A stretch of DNA of 64,000 nt from Thuidium tamariscinum (GCA_947034885.2 OX344750.2:9520553-9584552), one strand, 5' to 3'; positions 23,327 to 35,783 are shown, numbered from the stretch's first letter. Notes: generated by a model not told the origin, from the sequence alone. Numbers and translations: made by a program.

Positions 23327-23511
23327 AAAAGTGCTCATGAAAATAGTGTAGAAACATTTCAAGTAATTATTTTTTTCTTACATCCAATACACTCTTTAGT
23401 GATGATTTTCTAGTCCAATCACAACCATCGAGCTAAATTTTGCCTTTCTATAATTGATTGATAAAATTCAAATAATTTTCTTATATTGAAGTCTCTATTG
23501 AGTTGACCAAG

Positions 23512-23737
23512 ATGGTCAATTTCGTTAAAATGGCGATAGTCCATTAAAATGGCATGATATTCCGTTAAAATGGCACAACATTTCGTTAAAATGGCACATT
23601 TTTTTCCTCTACCACTATACCTCTATGTCAAAATGGTACACAAAAATGTCAAAATGACACTTGAAATTTGTCAAAGTGGCACATGGAATATGGCAAAATG
23701 GCACTCGGAATACCGCCATTTTAACGAAATTGACCAT
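23512..23737. mobile_element. TIR element packed with GTTAAAATGGC repeats
   Basis: A 24-bp perfect terminal inverted repeat beginning ATGGTCAATTTCGTTAAAA, flanked by CAAG on both sides (23508-23511, 23738-23741). The left half repeats CGTTAAAATGGCAC-like units every 21-24 bp (four copies); the right half repeats GTCAAAATGGCAC-like units at similar spacing. 226 bp. The 4-bp duplication fits no standard plant superfamily well. Confidence 0.8.
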
Positions 23738-26120
23738 CAAGGTATTTTGATTTTGAAGATGCAAAGACCTTTTGTACTTAACTTCTTTAGGCCAATTGAG
23801 AGTTGAATGGACAACTGAAAATCTAAATAGGTACAAAGTCAATTTTGGTTGGATGTTCACAAAATTTTGACACAAGGTGTAAGCATGAAATTTTTCACTG
23901 AAATTATAGTTTTTTTGTTGATTGGGTGGCCAATTCAAGAGTTGTGTTGCCTTGAGGTTTTTTTTCAACCGTAGCAAATTGAGCATCTTTTCCTTGTACC
24001 CTCATCAACTTTTGAAATTTGTCATGCATATAACTAATAGCATATGGCATAAAATTTTCAAAAGAAGATAGATATTAGTTTATAAATCACATTTAAAGAT
24101 GAATCAAACTTTGTTGACTATATGTAGGCTAAATTATTTCTTCTAACTTCAAGCTTTATTTTCTTACCAATTTTTAAAATCAAATATCCTAAAATATCTT
24201 TACATATTTCAAATATTTGTCTCTAACATGTCATTTTTTGGATTTCAAATTAAAAAAACTTCATTGTATAAAAAATCATCAAAAAATGACTAGTATATTG
24301 GCTAGTACACTTGACCTCCTTGCATTGCACATTGATTGAAAGTAAGCTAGATATCTTAATTGCATCTGAAATTTTCCTTAAATAAACATCATATACTTGT
24401 GAATGATAAAAATCCTTATTTTCTATAAAGCAAAAATATTCATCCAAAGGGACTCAAAATCTACTAACCTTCTTATGCAAGAATGAAAAAAAATTGGTTC
24501 ACTTTCAAGGCCTAGACATACCTTATAATCTTTCAATCCTTGTGGGAAAATGGGGTGATAATTTTTCCACAAATTGATTTACTTGTTTAACACACTTTTG
24601 TTTAGTTGAGATTAAAAAAAAAATTGTTACAAAATTCTAAACAATGCATCAAAAATTGGTAGTTTTAAACTTTTCCTCTTCCAAAATCCACTTTAGCATT
24701 TAAAAAAACAATGTGATGCTTTGGAAGAGTATATTTGAAATTACAAAGCCCAAATGAGAATTGGTTTAGAATTGGTTTTGCATTGAAAAACATTGGTTTA
24801 GAATACAATGAAATGTTCATTTTTGAAATTGTGCATAGTATTCAAGATCCCCTTTTGTATGGCTCAAAAGGGAAACTAAGAAGGTTTGGTACATTTTCAA
24901 TTTGTTTCTAAACCTTAAAGGGATAAGGTCCATCACCAAGATTGTCACCAAGAAATTATTGGATCCTTAGATGGATAGGTGCATTCTTTATTTTTATAGT
25001 TTTTTTGAAAATCACTTCCTCATCATTTTCAAAATCAATCACTTGTGATAGTGTGGGGCACATTTTGGATCTTTTGGATAAATTCAATCATTCTCAGAGT
25101 ATGAAAGAGACAATTTTTTCTCTAATTCTGTTTTCTCAAGTTTCTTGAACTTACATATAGTAGACAGTATTGAAAATTCCCTCATTGTATTATTAACACT
25201 TCTACAAGAAAAAAAATGCTTATCTAAATATCACTATTCAATGTGTTTTGGCAACTTTTTAATCAATGCTCTTTATATGAATTTAAGCAATATAATCGAT
25301 CTTTTTCCAATGTAAGTTCATCCAATGAAATGAATTTTATTGTGTCTAGTTTCTATTCTAATTTGAAAAACTGAAAAAAAAACCCTGAAAATAAGCATTT
25401 TATTGTAATTTGGAAGTAAATTTGAACCTTTGGGTCTTGAACCATTTTCTATTGATTTTTTTGATTTTATAATGTCACATGAATTTGGTTAATACATGAA
25501 ATTTGACACCTATATGCATACCCATGAAAAAAATTGATTTTTTAACACATTTTATATTTGATATGAATTTTTGTGTTTTTTCCTTGATGTTGTACAACAA
25601 TTAAATTTTTCATCAAAGAAATCTTTAAAATTATATCTTAAGGAAGACAAGTTAATTAGTCTATAATAAAACAATTATGTGAAATTCATCTTTAAAAAGT
25701 CACAAAGTGAAAGTGCATAGAACGAAGGATTTTAAGGTTAAATTATAAATTGGTCATTAAATACTTCTTCTAGGTTTATCTCTTCAAAATGAGAGGGATT
25801 TCTAGAACAATAAATATGATTGCTTGTTATAAAGTCCATATAGAAGAAGGATATAGACGTAATGGTATTCAATTAAAAATTATATGACTATATCAATGTA
25901 TGTATTCTAAGGTATCAAGACCTATTAAAGTCCAAAAAAATATTTGAGTGCCTCTCTTGTTATTAAATTTTTTGAATAAAAATTAGAAAGGGACTAGGTT
26001 TTTTTAAGATTTAAAATTTAGCCCCTATATAAATATTATATAAAATTTATTAAAAAAATTATACCATAAATTAATCCTAGGCTCTCATAATTTCTTTAAG
26101 CCCTAAAGCCCTAAACTGTG
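23738..26120. other. AT-rich stretch without recognisable genes
   Basis: AT-rich DNA; open frames at 24250-24447 and 24942-25148 look random. No paired element ends found. Confidence 0.55.
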
Positions 26121-26815
26121 TTTTTTGGCAACATAGCAATTTTAGGCAGCTCACTACAAATGGAGTTTTTATTTTTTTCTTTGAAATTTTCACACAACAT
26201 CTGCTTGAGGAATAGCTTTAAGGCCCAACAATTTTCATAACTTTTGGCTTTGTGGTTCAAAAGTTATTGCATGATGTGTGATTTTCTTTGCATGGTAGGC
26301 AACCCAAGCAACTCAAAAAACTTATTCAAATAACACTTTTCTTAAAAATTAAAATTTCAAATTCTTTTTTTAGATTTATACAAACATAGGAAGCTTTGAA
26401 TCATTCCATTTGGATTAATAAGATGAAAGTTATGAGGAATTTTAGTTTGCAAGTAGGTATGGAGTCTTTGAAAACCATACCTACCCACAGACTAAAATTC
26501 TTCATAACTTTCATCTTATTAATCCAAATGGAACGATTCAAAGCTTCCTATGTTTGTATAAATCTAAAAAAATAATTAGAAATTTTAATTTTTAAGAAAA
26601 AAAAATTTTGAATAATTTTTTTGAGTTGCTTAGGTTGCCTACCAAGCAAAGAAAATCACACATCATGCAATAACTTTTTAACCACAAAGTTAAAAGTTAT
26701 AAAAGTTGTTGGACCTTAAAGCTACTCCTCAAGAAAATATTGTGTGAAAATTTCAAAGAAAAAAACAACTCCATTTGTAGTGAACAAGCCCAAAATTGCT
26801 ATGTTGCCAAAAAAA
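26121..26815. repeat. 695-bp fold-back, two 342-bp arms and 12-nt loop
   Basis: Arms 26121-26462 and 26475-26815 are reverse complements with few differences, from TTTTTTGGCAACATAGCAAT at the outside to GTAGGTATGG/CCATACCTAC at the loop. Each arm matches the first part of the 925-bp TTAA element (shared with 47.1, 60.6 and 6.5 kb), so this is two half-elements joined head to head. Transcribed in either direction it would make a near-perfect double strand. Confidence 0.95.
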
Positions 26816-27629
26816 TAGGTGTGCTTGTACCTAGGAATTACCATTGCAAATACTAATATTACCTATAAATTAAATTTTAATTTTAATTTGAAACTTTTGA
26901 TATTGTTGGAAAGATTTCAATATCTATATATGCAAATAAAAAGTTTTATTAGTTGTAAACTTACAAACAAAAGATTTTAGAGATATCCATTAACCTTCAA
27001 AACACTTAGGTGTTCCAACCAATAAAACATGCAACTACATTCAAGAACTTTTTTTAAAAACTTGGATTGAAATAAATATTGTAATATATAGCCCAAGCAT
27101 GTTCTTTATAGCAATGAATCTTTGAAAATATTCTCTATTTTTTCTTACAAATTTTTAAGAGAAATCCAACCAAATACATTAGGGTTATTGCAATACATTC
27201 AAAAATTACATGTTTGTATTTTAGGTGGCCCCAAAAATTGAATTTGTAACATAGCTGATTGCAAGAAATACCATTATTGTAATCTTTTGTCTCCTTGGCC
27301 TTTGACATAGATTCTAACTCATAACTTTTGCATTATATGCTAACTTGGTCTAAAATTTGAAATAAAATTTGAAATGAAGGTATATATAGTAGCTACATGC
27401 ATTGAAATCTTTTTCCAATTAGAAAAACTATTTTTAAAAATTAAATAGCCCCAATAGGATGTCTATAATATTTGTAACCACACATAGTTGCACAAGAATA
27501 CATAGTAGGTTTACTAAAATTAGTTTTTTAACTCAAAATTATTGCCAAAATTTAGATGAATATATATTAGAATAAAATGTGACCATCTATATGGATGAAA
27601 TCATGACAACATGTCATGACATTGTGCTC
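26816..27629. other. AT-rich stretch, probably old repeats
   Basis: No gene or paired element end can be supported. Confidence 0.5.
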
Positions 27630-28378
27630 TTAACCTCTTAAAATCATTGACTATGTTTTCAACAAAAATACTCTAAAATTACCATTTTTAGTGCAAAGTA
27701 CCAAATTTTTGAAAAAAATGTTTTTGGATACATGTAACCATAGGATCTTGTAGAATGCTAGTTTGTAAAGATATAAAAAGGTTTAAAAAATTTCCACTTT
27801 ACAAATTGCAAGATATTAATCTTTGAATTGACAAAAATCTTTTTTTGGCCCTATAAAAATTGGGCAATTGCACTTCACAAGGTTACATTTGTATGAGAAA
27901 ATGTCCAAAATGGCAGTGCTTCTTTAGATTCATACTTCAAGGCAAGTTGTCTATGAATTTGAAAATTTTTAGATCATTTAGAATTGTACAACATATAAGA
28001 AAAAAATAGTAAGTAAATAGAAGTAGGGAATCATTCAAACTACTAGATTGTTGATGATTTATTCACGGAATTGAAAAATGCTAGTTTCAATGGTTGTAGT
28101 GTTATAATAAACAAAAAAAATTCTAAAATTTCATTTTTTTTCAAAAAATATTGAAAATTGAATTACACAAAGAACTTCATGGTTTATTTTCAAGCGGAAA
28201 AACTATAATTACCTACAAACTAAAATTCATCATAAGTTTCATCCCATTAGTAATAATGAACTATTTCAAATCATTTTTTGTATGTAAAAATCTCCAAAAC
28301 CAAATTCAAATTTTTACTTTAAAAAGAATTCTAATCACCCTAGAATACCTAGCTGACCCAGCTGGTGAAAAAAAACTA

Positions 28379-28465
28379 CTCCTTTAGTCCCACTTAAAAC
28401 TTCCTAAATTCTATACAAGATTGTAAGTCAAGTTAATTAGGAAGCTTTTAGTGGGATTGAGGGAA
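28379..28465. mobile_element. 87-bp Stowaway MITE
   Basis: TA on both sides (28377-28378, 28466-28467). Ends CTCCTTTAGTCCCACTTAAA and (reverse complement) TTCCCTCAATCCCACTAAAA; the left end is close to the Stowaway consensus CTCCCTCCGTCCC. Inserted in the TTAA element at 27630. Confidence 0.85.
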
Positions 28466-28562
28466 TACATATCATGGAATTACCTTTAATTATGTAGTCA
28501 AAAGTTATGAAATTTGTTGTGCCTCAAAGATATTCTTCGTCCACACGTTGTCTGAAAATTTT

Positions 28563-28800
28563 CAACGATGCTAGTATGTGAGCATTAACATGCAAGCATG
28601 TGAACATTTAATATGTATATAAGTAGATGTACTATCACCTTTGAAGGTGTTTATAGTAAAAATATCTATAATATAGGCACCTATAGTATAAATATACTCT
28701 TACCATAGAAGGCTTCTATAGTATAAATACCTATACTATAGGTGCATCATCTTTGAGACTCATAAGCTCACACTTATTTGCTCACATACTAGCAACCATG
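28563..28800 (+). mobile_element. Mutator-like MITE, 9-10-bp duplication
   Basis: Flanked by TGAAAATTTT (28553-28562) and TGAAAATTTC (28801-28810). Ends CAACGATGCTAGTATGTGAG and (reverse complement) CATGGTTGCTAGTATGTGAG. 238 bp. Its interior holds the empty site for the insertion seen at 7919-9124. Confidence 0.85.
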
Positions 28801-28972
28801 TGAAAATTTCAAAGAAAAATAAATGAATACTCCATTTGTAGTGACCAAAAATTTATATGTTGTAGAAAAATGCAACTTGATTCTTTAGGAGTTAATGTAA
28901 TAGGCATCAAGTCCCCAAAACCACCTCCAATTTTGCAACCTTGAGTTTAAGATTGCATGGAATAATTATTTA

Positions 28973-29528
28973 GGGCCTCTTCACACTATGGCCAAAGGTC
29001 GAGAGGCCATTGGTTTCTACCAATAGGAGGCCAAGAAACCTTGAGTTCGGCCTCTCGACCCTTCACACTACACGCCAAAATCCAAAGTCCGTCACTTATA
29101 TAGTGCCTACATGGCACGAAATTCAACGAACTCTTGACTGGAGTTTGGGTCGGCCAAATGTTGAGATCCAAACTCTAATTGAGAGTCTGTCCAATTTAAA
29201 AATCTAAAAATTTTAAAAAATCAAATACTGACAAGATCTAAGCTTTTAGATTTGAAGAACCGTTTTAAAGAAGATAAAAAGGTAGACTTTTGACTTGGCC
29301 CTTAGAGACTTCACACTATAATCATGCAAGTTGAAAGGCCATAAGAGTTCATTGCTAAGGGTTTGAACTTTGGACTTGACTTTGGAGGCTTCTTACTACG
29401 GCCGGCCAAAGGCTTCAAATCTTTTTATTTATTTATTTTTATTAGCCTTTTTCTTTGGACTCTAGACAAAGTTTGGACTCTCAATCCCACGGCCTCTCAA
29501 CTTGGACGGCCATAGTGTGAAGAGGCCC
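28973..29528. mobile_element. Tourist-like (PIF/Harbinger) MITE, 21-bp perfect ends
   Basis: A 21-bp perfect terminal inverted repeat beginning GGGCCTCTTCACACTATGGC; flanks TTA and TCA. 556 bp. Terminal-like words recur inside (CTTCACACTA near 29060 and 29309, CTTCTTACTACGGCC near 29389), with alternating GGCCTCTC/GAGAGGCC. Shares its end sequence with the 139-bp element at 54432. Confidence 0.9.
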
Positions 29529-29792
29529 TCAGTGCATTCCATGTACTCAATACACTCAACTTTCTCTAATGACAAAATAATGCCTTTGGTACAAGTAAGC
29601 TTCTAAATTCACTCGCATATGTTAAGAACTTAACATGTGAAAATTGTCCAATCAAATGTGTACACAACAAGGAGGATTGCTGAAACCATATCCGAGTTTC
29701 CCTGAATTGAAGAGTTAGAACAGGCATTGAAACTGAAGGATGAGATTTTGAGCAAAAAGAAGAGGGTAGTTACAAGTCCTATAATCCAAAGC

Positions 29793-30022
29793 TTAACCCT
29801 TGAACGACAGACTGGTGACCGTGAAAATCATGCATTTTGATTCCGTGTGACATCATCTACTTTGGAAAAGCCAAATATATTTATTGGAAGTCAAAGCCCT
29901 ATGGAAGATCTCTTCTTTCCACTGCTAAAACTGAGGACCAATAGTTGCACTTCCATTCTACAAGAGAAGATTCTCTCTCAGTCAGAGGACGCAAAACGTC
30001 CTCTTCAATGTTTAAGGGTTAA
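29793..30022 (+). mobile_element. TTAA element, 229-bp class
   Basis: TTAA at 29793-29796 and 30019-30022; ends TTAACCCTTGAACGACAGAC and (reverse complement) TTAACCCTTAAACATTGAAG. 230 bp. Confidence 0.85.
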
Positions 30023-30089
30023 TATGGTATGCAAAAAATAAAAAAACAAAAAAATCTTGCACCATGATCATATTCTGCAAATCATTTCA

Positions 30090-30320
30090 CTTACGGTGGA
30101 AGCTCCTAAAATTGTCCAAATAAAGAATTCAGCATAGTTGGAGGCAACTTTTTCTAAAAATGAAATTTTCTAGTATTAGCAAGTGAAAATCATTAATATT
30201 AAAAAAAATAGATTTTTCGGATGTTGTATGTAATTTCTTTGATTTTTCAAAGTATTGGCTCTCTACACCACCAAAACTGTGCAATAGGGGCACCCAAAAC
30301 CAAACCCTACTAAAATCAGT
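30090..30320 (+). repeat. Dispersed repeat, inverted partner at 38.3-38.55 kb
   Basis: ATTGTCCAAATAAAGAATTC, GCATAGTTGGAGGCAAC and the following AATGAAATTTTCTAGTATTA are found inverted at 38320-38555. Ends unclear. Confidence 0.7.
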
Positions 30321-30699
30321 AGTGAGCCAATTAGATATTTATATGTGTCCTTGAAATGCATTAGCCAATTAGAATCAAGCATGTGGCAAACACATTAAGG
30401 AAACTCTATTGATGCAATTGGATGAGTCTACAATCTACTACAAGGGACACATTTAAGAATGGGTGTTTCTCCCTTACTAAAAACTAAAGACCCAAGCATC
30501 TACATTTAACATAAATTAATCCATTAAGGACCAAGTCAATGATTGCAAATGAATATATGGCTGAAAATGACATGTTTTCATTAGTAGCTAAAGTGACTAC
30601 TAATGAAAACCTGTCATTTTCTAGAGTCATTGACTTGATCCTTAATGGGTTAAGTTTAACCCCTTAACTCTAAAGTGTGCCAACATCCACTTCCTAGAG

Positions 30700-31190
30700 G
30701 ATGAACACATTGAAATTCAAATTTCTTTCTCATTATAGTTTGAATGAAAATCATCCTAATCTTTAGAGATACTTTATGAAAGTGTTGTCTTATCGAAGGG
30801 TTGGATTTGATGTTACTAGAGTATATGTCTCCAAAATTACAAATGTAGAAGTTGTCAAGTAGTGGACTTGCATTGCCTCTAGTTAAAATTTGGAATTGCA
30901 AAAATGTGGTCATAGAATATTAGAATCAAATAACATTAAAATTCCAAAAAAAACACCATGCTAAAAAAAACTCAAAAGATGATAATATTTTGCTTGTAAT
31001 TGAATTTAGAAGGAATTTTGAATTTTTCCCTTTCAAATTTATAGAAAATATTAGTAATAGCATTGGTGAATGTAACCATATAGATAGTCTAATCTACAAT
31101 TGAAATTCTACAACTTTTATTTGCATTTCAATTCCAAAATATTCTTCCAAATAGTACTCTATGATGGCTTTTCCAAAATTGTCAATTGTG
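30700..31190 (+). repeat. Dispersed repeat, inverted partner at 0.44-0.93 kb
   Basis: Shares AAATTTATAGAAAA, GAATTTAGAAGGA and GGTTGGATTTGATGTTACTA with the inverse of 440-930. Carries fragments of the same open frame, interrupted here. Confidence 0.65.
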
Positions 31191-31545
31191 CAAGTGAGTC
31201 TCAATGCTTGAGAAATTAACACTGGTGGCTTTTGGAATGATATGGAGAGAGGTTGAGAACTTTTTTTCATCCATATTTTGCTTGTTGATCTTTCATGGAA
31301 GGTTATAAAGAGTATCTAATTGAGTTTGTAGTCTTGCTAGTGTTTGTCTTCATGTGAATGAGAAGTTAGTAAAAAAATGGATCACAAAATATGCTTGTCA
31401 TAACCCTTGTTACAAGATAGATGCATTGATAGATGAAAGGATTGATGATTGTGTCATGACTTTTGTCATGACCTTTGATAGATGATCATGAAGTAATTGA
31501 TGATGGAATGTGCACTAGTAGATGAGCAGAGATGGATATCTAGAG

Positions 31546-31790
31546 ATGGATATCTTTAGATGGTGGATTTATACACTAAAGTTAGATAACTCTTGTTGGA
31601 TGACAAGGGCATTGGAATGCTTGAAGATGGATATTTGTAGACAATGGATTTATGCATTGGAGTTACATAACTCCATGTGGATGACAAGGGCATTGGAATG
31701 CTTGAAGATGCCGGATATTTGTAGATAATGGATTTATGCACTGGAGTTATATAACTCCATGTGGATGACTAGTACACTAGCTAAACACAA
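31546..31790 (+). repeat. Minisatellite of three 80-83-bp units
   Basis: Units begin GATGGATAT at 31546 and 31626 and GATGCCGGATAT at 31707; each contains ATGACAAGGGCATTGGAATG or a variant. The last unit includes GGAGTTATATAACTCC, a perfect palindrome. The 68-codon frame here is produced by the repeats. Confidence 0.85.
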
Positions 31791-32419
31791 TTGTGTTAGA
31801 ACTTGGAGTTAGATAACTCCAAGTAGAAGATGAAGATTTGGATTAGAGATGATTTGATAGGATAATTGGAGGAGATAACTAGGACTTTTACTTTAGTGAA
31901 TGGTTCTAAACATAATCAAAGAAAGAAAGATAAAGATAGAAAGGTAGTCCTAGTCTATCTTAAAGAATGATAGCTTTTATTGATAGTCTCCATTATAAGA
32001 CAAAGCTCAAGGGTGAGGAGACAATATCTCTTTAGAGATTGATCTCTCTATAGTTGGGTCATTTGAGTTTTTGTGAAACGTTTTTTTTTTAAGTATATTT
32101 TGTATTTGCATTTGGAGTCCATTATGATTTGAAGTTATAAACTATAGGAGGTTTGTAGCAATGCTATTTTAGTATATTTTGAGAAGTTGTTGCTCTAAAT
32201 TTGAAATCCCTCTACAAAAATGACATTTTTGAGCTTGACTTCAACTAACAAAATGAAGGTCTTCTATTCTTGTCCCCACTCCAATTTGAATTTTGAAAAA
32301 ATTTGTAATATTGAAATTTTTATTGCATTTTGAATTATGGATGTATTTTCAATGTCTATTGTATTCTAATTTCAAAATGACATGGAAATTGAGTTTGCAC
32401 CGTAATGTTTGTAAATGTA

Positions 32420-33003
32420 AGGTAGATGGCTCTAAAAGCAACACTTTAAGGCTGTTGGGCCTTTTTGATGGGTTTCAGATGCCCGAATTTTTATCACTTA
32501 TTTTTCACTAGAAGAAGAATTGATGTGGAATCTAATCCAAGTAGTTTTATATTTTTTGAAGCATTTATGAATTACTTATGAATTTTCAAAGGACTTTATA
32601 GTAGGTACCTATTTGTGACTTGTAGCCCTTGCAAAAACCACACACATGTGCTCTGAAAAAAGATATGACATTACCAAAAACAAGCATTGCAACATGCATA
32701 AAGTAATAGAGAAGGTTCCTAAATGTGACCCTTTCTAAAACTTAAATGAAAGCTTAAGTCAATTAATATTTTTGGATTTTTTAACATACTTAAGAAGGTA
32801 GTTGGGCTGTCATTTCTTATTTTGAATTCACTTAGTTAAAAATGGACCCACTGTGGCTCTTAAATCAACCATTAGAGAACTATGAACCAAACCTTATTAA
32901 GTTATGATGCAATCATTAGTCCATTCCGTCATCAACACATACCTATTTTAGAGCCTCTTAGAGGACGGTTTGAGAGGAAAGTATGTTTTAGAGCCACCTG
33001 CTA
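32420..33003 (+). mobile_element. Long AGGTAG-family element
   Basis: Left end after TA: AGGTAGATGGCTCTAAAAGC; right end (reverse complement) AGCAGGTGGCTCTAAAAC. About 584 bp, nearly twice the usual size, with an interior unlike the short copies except for the ends. Confidence 0.6.
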
Positions 33004-33261
33004 TAATAGACACCCATGATGAAAATTTTTCAGATTTTTTTAAATAATTTTTCATTTGATGTGATTTTCTTCACTTTTTCTTCAAAAATTCTCAACAAAA
33101 CAATCTAAATTTTTTTTGGTGAAGTGTGGAAGACATGTAATTTCATCTTTGAAAAATAAATACCAAATTTTTCATACATATTTACTTCAAAAATGGCAAC
33201 AAACTAAGTGATGGGCAATGAGGCTTCAAACCCCAGTGGTTATAGGTCCGTCCTTTACAGA

Positions 33262-33490
33262 TTAACCCTTAAACAGCGTCGAAGCTATTTTGTGGTCGAT
33301 GAACACGAGAGAATCTTTCTATGCAGGACAGAATAGCAATCATTCATCCTCAAAATTAGGAGTAGAAAAGAAAGATTTTCTACAATGCTTTGACTTCCAA
33401 CGAGTACTTTTAGAATTTTTTGAACCAATGATTTCCGCGGTATCAAAATTCCTCATTTCCACGGCCACCGGCTCATCGTTTAGGGGTTAA
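33262..33490 (+). mobile_element. TTAA element, 229-bp class
   Basis: TTAA at 33262-33265 and 33487-33490; ends TTAACCCTTAAACAGCG and (reverse complement) TTAACCCCTAAACGATGAGC. Exactly 229 bp, best-preserved of the class together with the neighbour at 33775, same orientation. Confidence 0.9.
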
Positions 33491-33774
33491 GTGGTACCGT
33501 CCAATAATAAATCCAATTCTTTCCTTCTGATTCTTTTATTATAAAGAGGGAAGCTTGTTTGCTATCTTGTCAATAATAATGTAGCAATCAGCTACTGAGG
33601 GGACTAGGGAGTCAAAGAATGCTAATAAATATAATTTGAAACTCCAAAAGGCCATCCACTCCGTCATGTCAGAGTCTGTTGTCTGTTTAGAGTTTCAAAT
33701 GAAATGGTGCAGGTTTGTATTGCTTACAAAGGCTAAAAGAATGTTTCCTTGGGCAACAACAAGATCATTTAATA

Positions 33775-34003
33775 TTAACCCCTAAACGACGAGCAGTCCA
33801 TATTCTGGCCAATGAACAAGAGAGAATCTTTTTGTATAGTACAGAAATACAATTATTCATCTTCAAAATTAGGGGTGGAAAGAGAAGATCTTTTATATGG
33901 CTTTGACTTCCAATGAAAGCTTTTGAATTTTTTGGATCCAATGATTCTTATGGTATCAAAATTCAAGATTTCCACGGCAACCAACTTGTCATTTAAGGAT
34001 TAA
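33775..34003 (+). mobile_element. TTAA element, 229-bp class
   Basis: TTAA at 33775-33778 and 34000-34003; ends TTAACCCCTAAACGACGAGC and (reverse complement) TTAATCCTTAAATGACAAG. Exactly 229 bp; interior aligns base for base with 33262-33490 over long stretches. Confidence 0.9.
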
Positions 34004-34639
34004 CCTGTGAGCACCAATTTTTAGTGTCGACAATATTTTGAAGTTACATAAATACTCCCTCTACTTTACTAATAACTTCCAAAAATCTTTCCCTTTAAGA
34101 GTTATTCAAATGTATTTTCAATCATAGTGCTACTAACATATGCATTGAGAATTTGTAACCTATCCCTTAGATCTATGCAAAATCTTGAGCTTAGATGTTG
34201 CCATTTAGATATCCAAAATCCACATGAAAAGTATGATTTTTTAGCACATTTTGTAAATGTTGCCAACTCTATCATTTTAGATGATTTAAAAGGTGGTGGC
34301 AACAATGGGATGCTAGAAACATGTTGCACAATCTAAATATTCACAATATGGAAACCTAACCCACTTAATGATCAAAGTTTATAGCATTGAAGTGATCACT
34401 AAACGCATCATCAATGCCACTATTTGAGAAAGCAATTAATATGAGGTGCCTTATATGGGCAAAGCTAAGCTTGCAAGGTGAAAGAAATGCTCCTAGATTG
34501 TTTCACTAGCCCCTATGAGGTTGTTCAATACTACATATACTTACTCAATGCTCAAAATCAAGAATCAAATCTTTTTAGTGGGACAAACATTTTGACTGAT
34601 TTGGAGGGTTTTAGTAGGATAGACAAATTACTAATTGAG

Positions 34640-34870
34640 TTGTTATTTGTAGTTCACTTTAAAAAAATTCTTTTTAAAGTCTAGTTTTAGCATAAAAAAT
34701 TTGTTGCTTAAAGGGATTGATTATGATTTTTCTATTGAAGATTTTGTGCAAGGATGACCATTGCAATCAAGACTTTATGCAATGTTGAGGGCTCTTGAAA
34801 ATGAGCCTCAAATACACTAGTTCTTGGAGAAAAATCACATCAAAAATTCATTAAAAAAATTGTAAAGAAG
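34640..34870 (+). pseudogene. Coding-like fragment, second copy at 52.0-52.2 kb
   Basis: Translates locally as DFSIEDFVQG, then PLQSRLYAMLRALENEPQIH after a frame break. The inverted copy at about 51985-52235 reads DFSVQDFVQGSPLQSSLSVV followed by LRALENEPQIHEILVKK. Differences that keep the protein suggest an ancestral coding segment, now dead in this copy. The protein family is not recognised. Confidence 0.35.
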
Positions 34871-35783
34871 ATTTTAAGAAGTCATTATTCATGTTAGGCC
34901 ATTTAACCTCATCTTTTTGGTGACCAACTTTTTAGATTTGACATGTGAAAAGATGAATGAAAGACTTCAAATCACTTGTATAATTTGAACATCCTCATGA
35001 TCAAACACTATGATCTTTCAATCCATAAATGATATTGTTGTGTTTTCTTTTCTTTTATGATTTCTAACATATCTAGATTGAATCTATACAATTACAATTG
35101 AAAAAACATTGATACAATTTATCAAAATGTTGACATTTTATTCAATTTAAAGCAAACTCCTAAAAGCTCATAAAAGGCTTTCGGCATTTAGGAGTTTAGG
35201 TTTGGTATACACCAATTTCAAAGGTAATAGGGCCTCTAGGTAAAAGAAATCAAAAACTAAAAATTAAAAATATAAGTCAGGGGCTAAGTGTTTTAAAGTT
35301 TTGTTTTTTGTTTTTGTTTTTTGAAACTCATGGAATTTAAGTTTTTTAAGTTTTAAGTTTTTCATTGTTTGAGTCCTTGAAAAATGCTTTAACTCTTAAT
35401 GGACCATCTAGTGACCATGCACTACAAAGGAAACTACGTCTTATTTGATAGTAATTTTGATAGAATTCTGTCAACTCTGCTATAAATTAGGAGTACCTGT
35501 TTTGGACACTTTTTTGACAAAATTCTGTCAATTTGGCTGTCAATTCAGACAAAGATACACATCAACAAGTCTTCCTCTCACTCCTTTGCCATTGTAGATT
35601 TTTTTCCACGTCACTTATCCAAAAAACTATTTTCTAAGGATTTAATAATAGTTGAAATAATGGTTAGAAAAAAATTGGAGGAAATTATTTTAGATGAATG
35701 ATAAATTTTAGATGAAATGCTTTTGGATAATTAAAATTTTCAATTTTTTTTAATCAACTTTCAAGAATGTTGACCAAAACAAA
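34871..35783. other. AT-rich stretch without recognisable genes
   Basis: No coding frame or element ends supported. Confidence 0.5.

Larger units (their letters stand above)
27630..28895 (-). mobile_element. 925-bp-class TTAA element carrying two inserts
   Basis: TTAA at 27630-27633 and 28892-28895; ends TTAACCTCTTAAAA and (reverse complement) TTAACTCCTAAAGAATC. The interior is the inverse of the 35784/60622/47092 elements. Removing the Stowaway (28379-28465) and the Mutator-like MITE (28563-28800) with their duplications leaves about 929 bp, the class length. Confidence 0.85.
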
